A stretch of 15,324 bases of DNA from Parcubacteria group bacterium GW2011_GWA1_47_8 (GCA_000996605.1 LCOP01000028.1:1-15324), one strand, 5' to 3'. Positions 1 to 6,869 are shown, counted from the first letter of the stretch. Made by a program: numbers and translations. Notes: generated by a model from the letters alone, not told the origin.

Positions 1-50
1 CATGCGACAATGTAGGCATTACCAATAAAAGAAAACCAGCCTTATTTTTT

Positions 51-533
51 ATGAAGAAATTTTTACTTGCAGGTTTGTTTGTTTTATTCACAATTTTTCC
101 ATTAGACGCCTCCGCCAACGCCCCCACCCTCACCAGTATTACCCCAAGCTCGGGCACGGAGAATACGACGGTTACTATCTACGGCACGAATCTCCTTGTC
201 GGTGGCACGACAATCGAATTTTACAATTCAAACAATCAGATCGTGGCAAGTATTCCGCAAACCATGACCTCGGCAAATGGCACGCAGGTGCGCTTTACTC
301 TCGGGAACCAATTTGTCGCGATGGTAGGTGCCGGTACCTATCAGGTTGGCGTGATGACGAATGTTTGCCCGGGCGGCTGCAGTAGCAACCGCGTTAACTT
401 TACGTTGACCGCGCCTACTTCCAACGCCCCCACCCTCACCAGTATTACCCCAAGCTCGGGCACGGAGAATACGACGGTTATAGCCACCCCACCAACCCCG
501 GCTGTTTGGCTGGTTACCTATTCAGCCCCGTAA
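51..533 (+). CDS. Secreted IPT/TIG-domain protein, N-terminal part of a frameshifted gene
   Basis: The ATG at 51 opens a 160-residue frame. It begins with a clear signal peptide (MKK, then a hydrophobic run ending near ASA at residues 20-22), so the product should be exported. Residues 23 to about 120 form one IPT/TIG-like immunoglobulin-fold domain, with the typical opening PTLTSITPSSGTENTTV and a later two-Cys turn (CPGGC). At residue 124 the same 19-residue opening starts again, but it breaks off after Val. The last 18 residues (ATPPTPAVW...) look like out-of-frame translation. The +2 frame downstream encodes a peptidoglycan-binding domain with no signal peptide of its own, so 51-859 was probably one gene: signal peptide, IPT domains, PG-binding domain. 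IPT plus PG-binding architecture suggests a cell-surface protein. Whether the break is biological or an assembly error cannot be told from the sequence. Confidence 0.75.
   Translation: MKKFLLAGLFVLFTIFPLDASANAPTLTSITPSSGTENTTVTIYGTNLLVGGTTIEFYNSNNQIVASIPQTMTSANGTQVRFTLGNQFVAMVGAGTYQVGVMTNVCPGGCSSNRVNFTLTAPTSNAPTLTSITPSSGTENTTVIATPPTPAVWLVTYSAP
115..480 (+). repeat. Two identical 60-bp direct repeats inside a CDS
   Basis: Bases 115-174 and 421-480 are identical over 60 bp, 306 bp apart (102 codons), and encode the opening strand of an IPT domain. The lack of even synonymous differences points to a recent duplication or to a collapsed tandem array. The reading frame is lost immediately after the second copy. 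Confidence 0.95.
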
Positions 534-859
534 CAGGACAGAAGTGTTCCTCGGGTGTTGTTGTCATGACTAGTCCTGCAAGTGGCGCAGATGTTGATAC
601 CTCTGGTCAAGCATCATCCTGTGTGGATCTCTCCAACAACATGCGTTACCGCATGCGTGATGTAAACACAGACAACGAGGTCCCTACACTACAAGACTTT
701 CTCAATGCAAAAGGCTTCTTGAGGTCAGAACCCACCGGCTTCTTTGGTCTCGCGACATTCAAGGCGGCGAAGGATTACCAGGCTTCAATCGGGTTGACGC
801 CGACGGGATACGTTGGACCCCTCACACGCGCAAAGATTAAAGCGATGACCTGCCAGTAG
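506..859 (+). CDS. Peptidoglycan-binding domain (PF01471-like), C-terminal part of the frameshifted gene
   Basis: This is the continuation of the 51-533 gene in another frame. A TTG at 506 is the first possible start, but the frame is open further upstream and reads SHPTNPGCLAGYLFSPVTG, a linker of the kind that precedes PG-binding domains in surface proteins of this group. Residues from about 50 to the end match the PG_binding_1 pattern: VPTLQDFLNAKGFL, then TGFFGLATFKAAKDYQ, then TGYVGPLTRAKI. This three-helix domain binds peptidoglycan in cell-wall hydrolases and surface proteins. No catalytic domain is visible. There is no signal peptide, so this part would not be exported without the upstream segment. 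A Rho-independent terminator follows 32 bp after the stop, which suggests the transcription unit is complete here. Confidence 0.8.
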   Translation: MAGYLFSPVTGQKCSSGVVVMTSPASGADVDTSGQASSCVDLSNNMRYRMRDVNTDNEVPTLQDFLNAKGFLRSEPTGFFGLATFKAAKDYQASIGLTPTGYVGPLTRAKIKAMTCQ

Positions 860-891
860 GGGTCGAGCAAGAATTCAATCAGTTTAATTAG

Positions 892-923
892 AAATAAGGA
901 AGCGGTCGCTTTCTTATTTTTAA
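892..923 (+). terminator. Rho-independent terminator after the PG-binding gene
   Basis: AAATAAGGAAGCG (892-904) pairs with CGCTTTCTTATTT (907-919) around a 2-nt loop, with one G:U pair, followed by more T residues. It lies 32 bp after the stop at 859. Confidence 0.8.
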
Positions 924-924
924 T

Positions 925-1080
925 TTGCGAAGCATATACCCCGTCGGCTTGCCACGGGGAGCCTTGTAGGAAAGTTTGAAAACCCTCGGTTTTCAAGATA
1001 ATCCTGTGCGAAGCTCCTGCGATACCACGCCGATATGGAGCGGTAGCGGAATGAGGGCAGGGCTTGCCCCGTGGAGGTTC
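925..1080. repeat. Hairpin-rich intergenic block, repeat-like, no gene
   Basis: There is no credible ORF. CCCCGT (939-944) can pair with ACGGGG (954-959), and TTGAAAACC (976-984) pairs perfectly with GGTTTTCAA (988-996) over a 3-nt loop. GGCTTGCC occurs twice in the block, near 947 and 1060. The block ends in GTGGAGGTTCA, which recurs in near form (GAGGAGGTTCA) near 1252, on the far side of the next element. It resembles the dispersed palindromic intergenic repeats of candidate-phyla genomes, from memory only. Confidence 0.45.
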
Positions 1081-1222
1081 ATTACTTTGAATTACGAAAC
1101 TGTCATTTTGGTTGTCTTTGCGAGTACGCGAAGCAATCCAGTGCCTCTCTAAATTCATGGATTGCCACGTCGGAGTACTGACTCGCAATGACAGAAAATA
1201 GAGTTTCGTAATTCAAGGTAAT
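1081..1222. repeat. 142-bp MITE-like element with 21-bp terminal inverted repeats
   Basis: The ends are inverted copies matching at 20 of 21 positions: 1081-1101 (ATTACTTTGAATTACGAAACT, shown without its last base: ATTACTTTGAATTACGAAAC) and 1202-1222. Three further inverted pairs nest inside: TGTCATT (1101-1107) with AATGACA (1187-1193), TTGCGAGT (1118-1125) with ACTCGCAA (1181-1188), and GCAATCCA (1133-1140) with TGGATTGC (1158-1165). The inner part resembles the widespread TTGCGAG...GCAATCC palindromic repeats of many bacteria. It encodes no protein, so any mobility would need a transposase supplied elsewhere. Confidence 0.75.
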
Positions 1223-1267
1223 TAAACTTGATTCCGTGTGGTCTCTGCCACGAGGAGGTTCAATCGT

Positions 1268-1306
1268 AAAAGCGGAGCGGATACAAAGTATCCGCTCCGC
1301 TTTTTT
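1268..1306 (+). terminator. Strong orphan terminator hairpin
   Basis: AAAAGCGGAGCGGATAC (1268-1284) pairs perfectly over 17 bp with 1288-1304 around a 3-nt AAA loop, followed by TT. No plus-strand protein gene lies between the previous terminator at 892 and this one. It therefore either ends an untranslated transcript or is a backup or bidirectional terminator. Confidence 0.8.
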
Positions 1307-1334
1307 GTACCCCGTTAGTTGTCAGATGTTTCAA

Positions 1335-1364
1335 TTGTCCCCATTGTTCCCCCTATGTTATGAT
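1335..1364 (+). promoter_or_regulatory. Promoter of the VWA-rodA operon, likely leaderless
   Basis: The -35 candidate TTGTCC (1335-1340) is separated by 18 nt from the -10 TATGAT (1359-1364). Six bases then precede the ATG at 1371, so transcription would begin at or next to the A of the start codon. The -35 lies in a copy of the TGTCA-type repeat also found elsewhere in the window. Confidence 0.55.
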
Positions 1365-1370
1365 ACAGCT

Positions 1371-2774
1371 ATGGAATGGTCTAAAAAACGGCGGATTATT
1401 TACGGGGGCGTGGTGGCCGTTATCATCGTTTCTCTGCTCACGTTTGCAGGGTATCAATTTTTGCACAAAACTCCTACATGTTTTGACAATAAACAAAATG
1501 GCACGGAGGCGGGCGTAGACTGCGGGGGAGCATGCTCCTTGCAGTGCTCTTCTCAAATAGAACCCTTGCGTGTGGCATGGGCAAAGTCCTTTGTGATCGC
1601 TCCGGGGCGGTATGATATCGGGGCGTATGTTGAGAATCCCAATCCGAGCGCGGGGACCAAAGATGCCCCGTTTGTGTTTAAAATGATGGATGATACGGGG
1701 AACCTTCTTGCGGAATACAAAGGGATGACCGACATTGTTCCGCAGTCAACCTTCTTCCTGTTTGCAGGAGATATCTCTATCGTCGGCGATCCGAAAAAAG
1801 TTGAAGTCGAGTTTAACGGAGGTTCTCCGATGCGGTGGGTCAAGGCGAAAGCGGCCCCCTCTACGGTGATAACAAAAAACCAAGCATTGAAAAATGTAGA
1901 TACGAAACCGCGTTTTGACGCAACGCTCTTGAACACTGATTTGGTGAACGAAACGCCGCGCCTTACCGTGGGAGCGATTATTTATGATGCAAAAAGAAAT
2001 CCCATCGCGATTTCAAGTACGTATGCGGAGGGACTTTCTCCGGGAGGGCAAGAAAACGTTTTTTTTACGTGGCTGAAGCAATTTACCAAGAACCCCCAAG
2101 GTGGCATGTGCGTAACGCCGGTTGATACTATGCTCGTGTTTGACCGTTCGGGGAGCATGAACACGGGGAACAAAAATCCTCCTGAGCCACTCACGACAGC
2201 AAAAAATGCGGCAAGTGCGTATGTAGATGCCACTGATTTTGCTGACAAGGTTGGTCTGGTATCCTTTGCGACGAGCGCGTCAAGCCCTATCGACCACGAG
2301 CTCTCGATTGATCATGGTTCTGTCCGTACTGCCATCTCAAACATTGCGATAGAACAGGGTTCGACGCAGAATACAAATCTCGGAGAGGCGCTCCTCGTGG
2401 CGTCAAAAGAGCTTGGTACTACGCGTCACACCAAAAATGCAAAGCGTGTTATCATTGCGCTCACCGACGGGGACACAAACCGCCCCCTTGACCCGCGGAA
2501 CAAAAACAACAGCGTGTATGCCGAAGAGTATGCCGCAACCATCGCAAAAACCGCGCGTGATGGTGGTGTTGAAATTTATGTGGTCGGACTCGGTACGGCG
2601 ATAAAAAGCGCATTCCTGCGCGACTCTATTGCGACGGACGCCAGATATTATTTTGACGCAAAGACTGCGGGTGATTTGCAGGGTGTGTACAAGAGTATTG
2701 CCGAGGTGGTGTGCAAAAAAGAGAATTTCATTACGGAAATTATGATTACCCCATCCGCAGTATTTGAAAAATAA
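1371..2774 (+). CDS. Membrane-anchored von Willebrand factor A domain protein
   Basis: This 467-residue protein carries one N-terminal membrane segment (residues about 9-29) after a basic start (MEWSKKRR), so the bulk should lie outside the membrane. A Cys-rich stretch follows at residues 37-60 (CFDNKQNGTEAGVDCGGAC), possibly disulfide-bonded or metal-binding. Residues about 60-240 resemble beta-sandwich segments of unknown function. A VWA domain starts near residue 250 with a complete MIDAS: D258-x-S260-x-S262, T335 and D366 (LTDGD), so Mg-dependent ligand binding is plausible. I chose the ATG at 1371 over upstream starts because the longer frame runs through a terminator and a promoter and has no homology-like sequence. 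The rodA-like gene starts 14 bp after its stop, so the two are co-transcribed and the protein may act in envelope growth. The ligand is unknown. Confidence 0.85.
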   Translation: MEWSKKRRIIYGGVVAVIIVSLLTFAGYQFLHKTPTCFDNKQNGTEAGVDCGGACSLQCSSQIEPLRVAWAKSFVIAPGRYDIGAYVENPNPSAGTKDAPFVFKMMDDTGNLLAEYKGMTDIVPQSTFFLFAGDISIVGDPKKVEVEFNGGSPMRWVKAKAAPSTVITKNQALKNVDTKPRFDATLLNTDLVNETPRLTVGAIIYDAKRNPIAISSTYAEGLSPGGQENVFFTWLKQFTKNPQGGMCVTPVDTMLVFDRSGSMNTGNKNPPEPLTTAKNAASAYVDATDFADKVGLVSFATSASSPIDHELSIDHGSVRTAISNIAIEQGSTQNTNLGEALLVASKELGTTRHTKNAKRVIIALTDGDTNRPLDPRNKNNSVYAEEYAATIAKTARDGGVEIYVVGLGTAIKSAFLRDSIATDARYYFDAKTAGDLQGVYKSIAEVVCKKENFITEIMITPSAVFEK

Positions 2775-2788
2775 GGGGATCCCTTTTC

Positions 2789-3934
2789 ATGAAAATCGCC
2801 ACCCTTCTCAGCGAAGTGTTTTCTCGCAAAGTATCCGTTGATTGGGTACTTCTTTCTTCTGCGGTCATCATTGTGTTTCTCGGACTTATTACGATGGATG
2901 CATTTACCAGTGACAATGCCTTCTTTACGAAACAGCTCGTCTCTCTTGCGGTCGCGCTCGCAGGATTTTTTCTTGCGACACGAGTGGATACCGATGCCCT
3001 CAAGCGCACCAATGTTCTTGTAACGCTTTTTGTGGTTGCGTGCACGATTCTCCTCATTCTTTTTGCGCTCGGCCACGAGGCAAAAGGCGCGCAGAGTTGG
3101 TTTAAGGTTGGAGCGTTTACCTTTCAGCCCGTCGATGCGATGAAGCTTCTGCTCATCCTTATCTTGGCGAAGTATTTTTCGCGACGGCACGTGGAAATAG
3201 CGCATTTTCGGCACATTATCGTGTCAGGTATTTACGCGGCTATTCCCTTTGTGCTGGTCTTGCTCCAGCCTGACTTTGGGTCCGCGATGATTATCTTTTT
3301 TATCTGGTTGGGAATGATTTTAGTTTCAGGAGTTTCCAAAAAGCATTTGGCGCTGGTTTTCCTCTTGGGAGTGACGGTGTTTGCCGGGCTTTGGGTGGGG
3401 GTATTCAAGACCTACCAAAAAGACCGTATTTTGACATTCATTAACCCTCTCGCGGATATTCACAATACGGGATACAATTCCTATCAATCGATGATTGCGG
3501 TTGGTTCAGGGCAAGTCTTCGGCAAAGGGGCGGGGTATGGTACGCAGTCGCGCTTGCGATTTTTACCAGAGTACCAGACAGACTTTATTTTCTCTGCATT
3601 TGCGGAAGAATGGGGATTTATCGGGGTGGTAATTCTCTTCATTCTTTTTACGACGATCATCGTCCGTATCGTGTTCCTTTCTTTGGTGGGCGCGACTAAT
3701 TTTGAAATGCTCTACGGTATCGGAGTCGCCGTGTTCATCATAAGCCACTTTACCGTCAACCTCGGCATGACGATGGGGCTCTTGCCCGTTACGGGAGTCA
3801 CCGTGCCTTTTATGAGTTACGGAGGGTCGCACCTTTTGGTGGAGTTTGTTGCGCTCGGGCTTTTGGTAAGTATGAAAAAAACCGCTCGTCCCGCTCACCG
3901 CGGGGTGTTCAAGAATGAGTTTTTGGGAGCATAG
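2789..3934 (+). CDS. rodA: SEDS-family peptidoglycan glycosyltransferase (RodA/FtsW)
   Basis: A 381-residue polytopic protein, the usual size of SEDS proteins, with about ten membrane spans. SEDS enzymes polymerise lipid II into glycan strands with a partner class B penicillin-binding protein. Family motifs appear in order: GAQSWFKVG (near residue 100), FQPVDAMKLLLI, LLQPDFGSAMI (near 158), GYNSYQSMIAVGSGQVFGKG (near 230), LPEYQTDFIFSAFAEEWGFIG (about residues 260-280, split by the loop) and LLPVTGVTVPFMSYGGS (near 335). Asp265 in TDFIF corresponds to the essential Asp of the fourth extracellular loop in characterised RodA/FtsW. Without its PBP partner nearby, RodA and FtsW roles are hard to separate; the GAQSWF and PVTGVTVPF signatures fit RodA-type annotation. 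It lies 14 bp behind the VWA gene, with a weak AAGGGG ribosome site. Confidence 0.9.
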   Translation: MKIATLLSEVFSRKVSVDWVLLSSAVIIVFLGLITMDAFTSDNAFFTKQLVSLAVALAGFFLATRVDTDALKRTNVLVTLFVVACTILLILFALGHEAKGAQSWFKVGAFTFQPVDAMKLLLILILAKYFSRRHVEIAHFRHIIVSGIYAAIPFVLVLLQPDFGSAMIIFFIWLGMILVSGVSKKHLALVFLLGVTVFAGLWVGVFKTYQKDRILTFINPLADIHNTGYNSYQSMIAVGSGQVFGKGAGYGTQSRLRFLPEYQTDFIFSAFAEEWGFIGVVILFILFTTIIVRIVFLSLVGATNFEMLYGIGVAVFIISHFTVNLGMTMGLLPVTGVTVPFMSYGGSHLLVEFVALGLLVSMKKTARPAHRGVFKNEFLGA

Positions 3935-3945
3935 AATATCCCAAA

Positions 3946-4134
3946 TTACCAGAAGAAAATTATCGCGGAGATAACTAAAAATACCACAGACACCCCTAAA
4001 AGAATGTAATTTGCGGTTTTTTCATCTTTCGCAATTTTGTATTGCATAAGCAACTTCACAAAAGTAGAGCTTTTATGAGCGGTTGGCGCAACACGTGCAT
4101 CGGAATCTTGGTCGTAAAATTCTACATCAGGCAT
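3946..4134 (-). CDS. Small single-span membrane protein, unknown function
   Basis: The 62-residue product has a polar, acidic N-terminus (MPDVEFYDQDSDARV), a basic patch around residues 28-38 (KLLMQYKIAKDEK), and a C-terminal membrane segment (residues about 43-61, ILLGVSVVFLVISAIIFF). It would sit as a tail-anchored peptide with its N-terminus in the cytoplasm. A near-consensus promoter ends exactly 6 nt before its ATG, which supports expression and this start. It is convergent with rodA, with only 11 bp between the stops, and lies 20 bp behind the glycosyltransferase. I do not recognise the family. Confidence 0.65.
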   Translation of the reverse strand: MPDVEFYDQDSDARVAPTAHKSSTFVKLLMQYKIAKDEKTANYILLGVSVVFLVISAIIFFW

Positions 4135-4140
4135 ACATAT

Positions 4141-4169
4141 AGTATAGCGCTCTGTTATTTTTTGTACAA
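4141..4169 (-). promoter_or_regulatory. Minus-strand promoter inside the end of the glycosyltransferase gene
   Basis: Read on the minus strand, -35 TTGTAC (4169-4164), a 17-nt spacer and -10 TATACT (4146-4141) lie 6 nt before the ATG at 4134. The -35 overlaps the last codons of the upstream glycosyltransferase gene. The spacing predicts a leaderless transcript for the 62-aa protein. Confidence 0.6.
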
Positions 4170-5318
4170 GGGATATGTTTTTGCGCGCAGGGAATCAAGG
4201 GAAAAGTCGCGAGATACTTTTTCGTGAAGCACCACGGCGAACTCCCCGCGTTTTTCCGGCGAACCAAAGAGATGCATGAGTGCATGCGCGAGTTCTTTTG
4301 GGTTGCGCGGATGCACCAGTATGCCACTTTTACCATCCTCGATGACTTCGGGGATGCCTCCAACCGAAGTCGCGATGACGGGGAGTTTCGCAAGCCCCGC
4401 TTCGAGGATGACATAGGGAAGCCCTTCTTTTATCGAAGACAAAAGGAAACAGTCAAAGGCAGGGAGGAATTGTGCGGCGTCCTTTTGCATGATGAGAAGA
4501 GACACATGATTTTCCAGTTTGTGTTCGGCGATAAGGGCGCGGAGGGAATTTTCTTCTTCGCCATTTCCCAAAATAATGTAGTAAATTTCAGGGTTTTTTG
4601 GGATTATGGTTGCAAGGGCTTGGATTGCATATTGTAAGCCTTTGTTTTGGTGAAATTCAGCGATGGTCCCGACAAGGAACATGTTTTCGGGCAAGGGAAT
4701 ATTCGTAATTGCACTTATTCTTGCACGCGCATCCGCACGCGAGAGGAAAGGAATGTCGCTGACCCCGATAGGGATAGTGAAAACTTTGTTTTTGATGAAC
4801 GGCCAGTGTGTGGTGTCGTCCTTGACTGCTTGGGACACGGCGATGGTTTTGTGCGAGAGGACGACGGTAACCCACGAGAGGAGTTTTATGATTGTTTTTG
4901 AAAGCACGGAGCGGTCTTCGTTGAATGCCCATCCGTGCGCGGTAAAAATAATGACAGGTGACAGGTGGCAGGTTTTAAGTTTTAGGGAAAGACAGGATAG
5001 GCGTCCCGCGAGTGCGCCTAGTCCGCCAACCTTTGCGCTATTGATATGAATAACATCGGGGCGTTCGGCGCGAAAAACGCGGAGCAGGGCAAAGAAACTC
5101 GTGAGGTCTTTTACGGGGTTGATGTCGCGCGCGAGAGAGGGGATCGTGATGGTACGGACACGGGCTTTGCGCAGTTTGTCTGCGAGGATCCCTTCTCCTC
5201 CCATTGCCACAGCGACGTCAAAATCGTCCGGAGCAATGCCCGTCGCAAGATCATACACATACTTCTGCGCCCCGCCGAAGTTGGATTTAGTGATAACATA
5301 GAGAATTCTCTTTTTCAT
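4155..5318 (-). CDS. Family 4 glycosyltransferase (GT-B fold)
   Basis: A 387-residue enzyme that would transfer a sugar from a nucleotide-sugar to a growing glycan at the inner membrane. The N-terminal GT4 opening is MKKRILYVITKSNFGGAQKY with a Gly-rich acceptor loop; HINSAKVGGLGALAGR (residues 91-106) and IIFTAHGWAFNED (123-135) follow. The C-terminal donor domain has VGTIAEFHQNKG (216-227) and the EX7E motif E298-GLPYVIL-E306, then VGGIPEVI. I chose the start at 5318 over 5408 because the family begins at MKKRILYVI and the longer frame reads through a hairpin and a palindromic element. Residues about 107-121 (LSCLSLKLKTCHLSP) are longer than expected here and are encoded by a TGTCA-type repeat. 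Donor and acceptor are unknown; the divergent sugar-phosphate transferase suggests a surface polysaccharide locus. Confidence 0.88.
   Translation of the reverse strand: MKKRILYVITKSNFGGAQKYVYDLATGIAPDDFDVAVAMGGEGILADKLRKARVRTITIPSLARDINPVKDLTSFFALLRVFRAERPDVIHINSAKVGGLGALAGRLSCLSLKLKTCHLSPVIIFTAHGWAFNEDRSVLSKTIIKLLSWVTVVLSHKTIAVSQAVKDDTTHWPFIKNKVFTIPIGVSDIPFLSRADARARISAITNIPLPENMFLVGTIAEFHQNKGLQYAIQALATIIPKNPEIYYIILGNGEEENSLRALIAEHKLENHVSLLIMQKDAAQFLPAFDCFLLSSIKEGLPYVILEAGLAKLPVIATSVGGIPEVIEDGKSGILVHPRNPKELAHALMHLFGSPEKRGEFAVVLHEKVSRDFSLDSLRAKTYPLYKK
4951..4995 (-). repeat. TGTCA-type repeat inserted in frame in a coding region
   Basis: On the minus strand this reads CTGTCTTTCC, then AAACTTAAAACCTGCCACC, then TGTCACCTGTCA. 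It resembles the intergenic TGTCA-rich repeats near 1318, 11918 and 12074. It lies inside the glycosyltransferase frame and adds a stretch the family does not normally have. Confidence 0.5.
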
Positions 5319-5339
5319 AAACAACAGAGCTACTTGAAG

Positions 5340-5364
5340 TACTTGGAGGCGAGGCCTCCAAGTA
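5340..5364. promoter_or_regulatory. Perfect hairpin in the leader of the glycosyltransferase gene
   Basis: TACTTGGAGGC (5340-5350) pairs with GCCTCCAAGTA (5354-5364) over a 3-nt loop, 22 nt upstream of the minus-strand ATG at 5318. There is no T-run, so it is not an obvious terminator. A leader structure or protein-binding site is possible. Confidence 0.45.
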
Positions 5365-5390
5365 GGGTCCTCCATACGAAGGATATTTAC

Positions 5391-5444
5391 TAGAACCCAT
5401 CTCACCACCTTTATTTTTAGCGGTTTATTTTGAGATGGGTTCTA
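5391..5444. repeat. 54-bp palindromic element, short copy of the GAACCCATC family
   Basis: TAGAACCCATCTCA (5391-5404) and TGAGATGGGTTCTA (5431-5444) are perfect 14-bp inverted repeats around a 26-nt centre. The centre includes ACCTTTATTTTTAGCGG, similar to a segment near 15030-15045 (minus sense) in the longer element at 14917-15083, which also has AGAACCCATC arms. It lies between two divergent promoters or leaders. Confidence 0.7.
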
Positions 5445-5470
5445 ATATAGTACCCCATACACCCTATTTA

Positions 5471-5479
5471 TGCTACAAT
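5471..5479 (+). promoter_or_regulatory. Extended -10 promoter of the sugar-phosphate transferase
   Basis: TGCTACAAT (5471-5479) is an extended -10 with no good -35. Eleven bases separate it from the ATG at 5491, so the leader would be only about 5 nt. Confidence 0.5.
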
Positions 5480-5490
5480 AGTGAAACTCT

Positions 5491-6828
5491 ATGACGATTG
5501 GAAGCAAAAGGGAACGAAGTATCCTCTTTGTGGGCGACCTCCTTTCTTTTGTGGTCGCTTTTTGGTGTGCGCTCGTGATACGGTATGTGGAATTCCCGTC
5601 CCTCGCACTTTTAGAGGCATACCTGCTCCCACTCTCGGTGCTTTTTTTAATCTGGGTCTTCGTTTTCTTCATTGCGGGACTTTACGAACGCTATACGCTC
5701 GTCTTTCGAAAGAGGCTTCCCGAAACGATCTTGAACGCACAGATCACTAACAGCCTTATCGCGGTAGTGTTCTTTTATATTCTCGCTCCGTATGTCGCCA
5801 TTGCTCCAAAGACGATCCTTGGACTCCAGCTCATTCTTTCATTTAGTCTTGTGGTGGTATGGAGAGTGTATGGTCCTTCGGTCTTCGGTGCGCGGCGACA
5901 AGAATCTGCAATCTTGATCGGTGCGGGAGAGGAGATGCAGAATCTCAAAGAAGCCGTGAACCGTAACGGGCGCTACAATCTGTCATTTGTTTCTTCGGTA
6001 GATTTGAGTCACATCGAACAGATTGATTTTAAAACAGAAATCATTGACCGCATTTATGGTGAAAAGATTTCCACCGTGGTCATTGACCTCCGAAACGAAA
6101 AAGCAGATCTTATCCTTCCCGCGCTCTATAATCTCATATTTTCCAAAGTTAGGTTCCTTGATATGCACAAGGTATATGAGGAGATATTTGAACGCATCCC
6201 GCTTTCGCTCGTGAAATACAATTGGTTTCTCGAGAACATATCCTCGACTTCTTCGCATCTCGGATATGATATTCTCAAACGAACGATGGATTTGGTAATC
6301 GCCATCATGTTGGGAGTGGTGTCGCTCCTCCTTTATCCTTTTGTGGCACTCTCGATTAAGTTCGATGATGGCGGTCCGGTGTTCATCAAGCAGGATCGCA
6401 TCGGCAGGAACAATGTGATCGTAAAGATTCTCAAGTTTCGCAGTATGGCGGCAACACCCTCGGGTGCGCGCGTGATCACGCACGCAGGGAAGTTCCTCCG
6501 TGCCTTGCGCATCGACGAGCTTCCCCAACTCTGGAACGTGATACGCGGTGACTTGTCGCTCGTGGGACCACGGCCGGAATTACCCGAACTGGTAAAAGTC
6601 TACGAGAAAGAGATTCCATACTACAATGCGCGGCATTTGGTGACGCCGGGGCTCTCGGGGTGGGGGCAGATCAAGGACTATAATGTTCCGCGTTCGACGG
6701 CGGATGTCGACAAGACGCGCACTAAACTCTCATACGACCTTTTTTATATTAAAAATCGCTCGTTCACGCTCGATCTTGCAATCGCACTCAAGACGATCAA
6801 GACGCTCCTGTCGCGGAGCGGGAATTAA
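5491..6828 (+). CDS. Polyprenyl-phosphate sugar-1-phosphate transferase (WbaP/WcaJ type)
   Basis: This 445-residue enzyme would start a surface glycan by moving a sugar-1-phosphate from a nucleotide-sugar to undecaprenyl phosphate. Residues about 10-130 hold four membrane spans. A Rossmann-like CoA-binding segment follows (AILIGAGEEMQNLKEAV, near 140). The catalytic bacterial sugar transferase domain (PF02397) spans about 255-445: LGYDILKRTMDLVIAIML, then GPVFIKQDRIGRNN, KILKFRSM, RIDELPQLWNVIRGDLSLVG with PRPE, and TPGLSGWGQIKDYN. The Asp-Glu of DELPQ and the PRPE motif, both essential in this family, are present. The stretch between FRSM and FLR is short for the family but not obviously broken. 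It is divergent from the GT4 gene, so the two probably share one exopolysaccharide or O-antigen-like pathway. The sugar is unknown. Confidence 0.92.
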   Translation: MTIGSKRERSILFVGDLLSFVVAFWCALVIRYVEFPSLALLEAYLLPLSVLFLIWVFVFFIAGLYERYTLVFRKRLPETILNAQITNSLIAVVFFYILAPYVAIAPKTILGLQLILSFSLVVVWRVYGPSVFGARRQESAILIGAGEEMQNLKEAVNRNGRYNLSFVSSVDLSHIEQIDFKTEIIDRIYGEKISTVVIDLRNEKADLILPALYNLIFSKVRFLDMHKVYEEIFERIPLSLVKYNWFLENISSTSSHLGYDILKRTMDLVIAIMLGVVSLLLYPFVALSIKFDDGGPVFIKQDRIGRNNVIVKILKFRSMAATPSGARVITHAGKFLRALRIDELPQLWNVIRGDLSLVGPRPELPELVKVYEKEIPYYNARHLVTPGLSGWGQIKDYNVPRSTADVDKTRTKLSYDLFYIKNRSFTLDLAIALKTIKTLLSRSGN

Positions 6829-6852
6829 ATCAAAAATCTCATCATCTACCTA

Positions 6853-6863
6853 TATGATACTAT
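6853..6863 (+). promoter_or_regulatory. Promoter-like site at the start of the long gene-free stretch
   Basis: TATGATACTAT (6853-6863) offers TATGAT or TGaTACTAT as -10 and resembles the other -10 regions of this window (for example 5470 and 14365). No convincing -35 is seen. Transcription would start near 6865-6872, where no protein gene begins. Confidence 0.35.
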
Positions 6864-6869
6864 AGTGAG

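Noticed and set aside
775..1188. 137-codon minus-strand frame over the intergenic repeats
   Set aside because: It runs through the PG-binding gene, a terminator and most of a terminal-inverted-repeat element, and has no protein-like features.
1236..1370. 45-residue N-terminal extension of the VWA gene
   Set aside because: The frame reads through a strong terminator, a repeat and the promoter; the membrane-anchor start at 1371 is far better.
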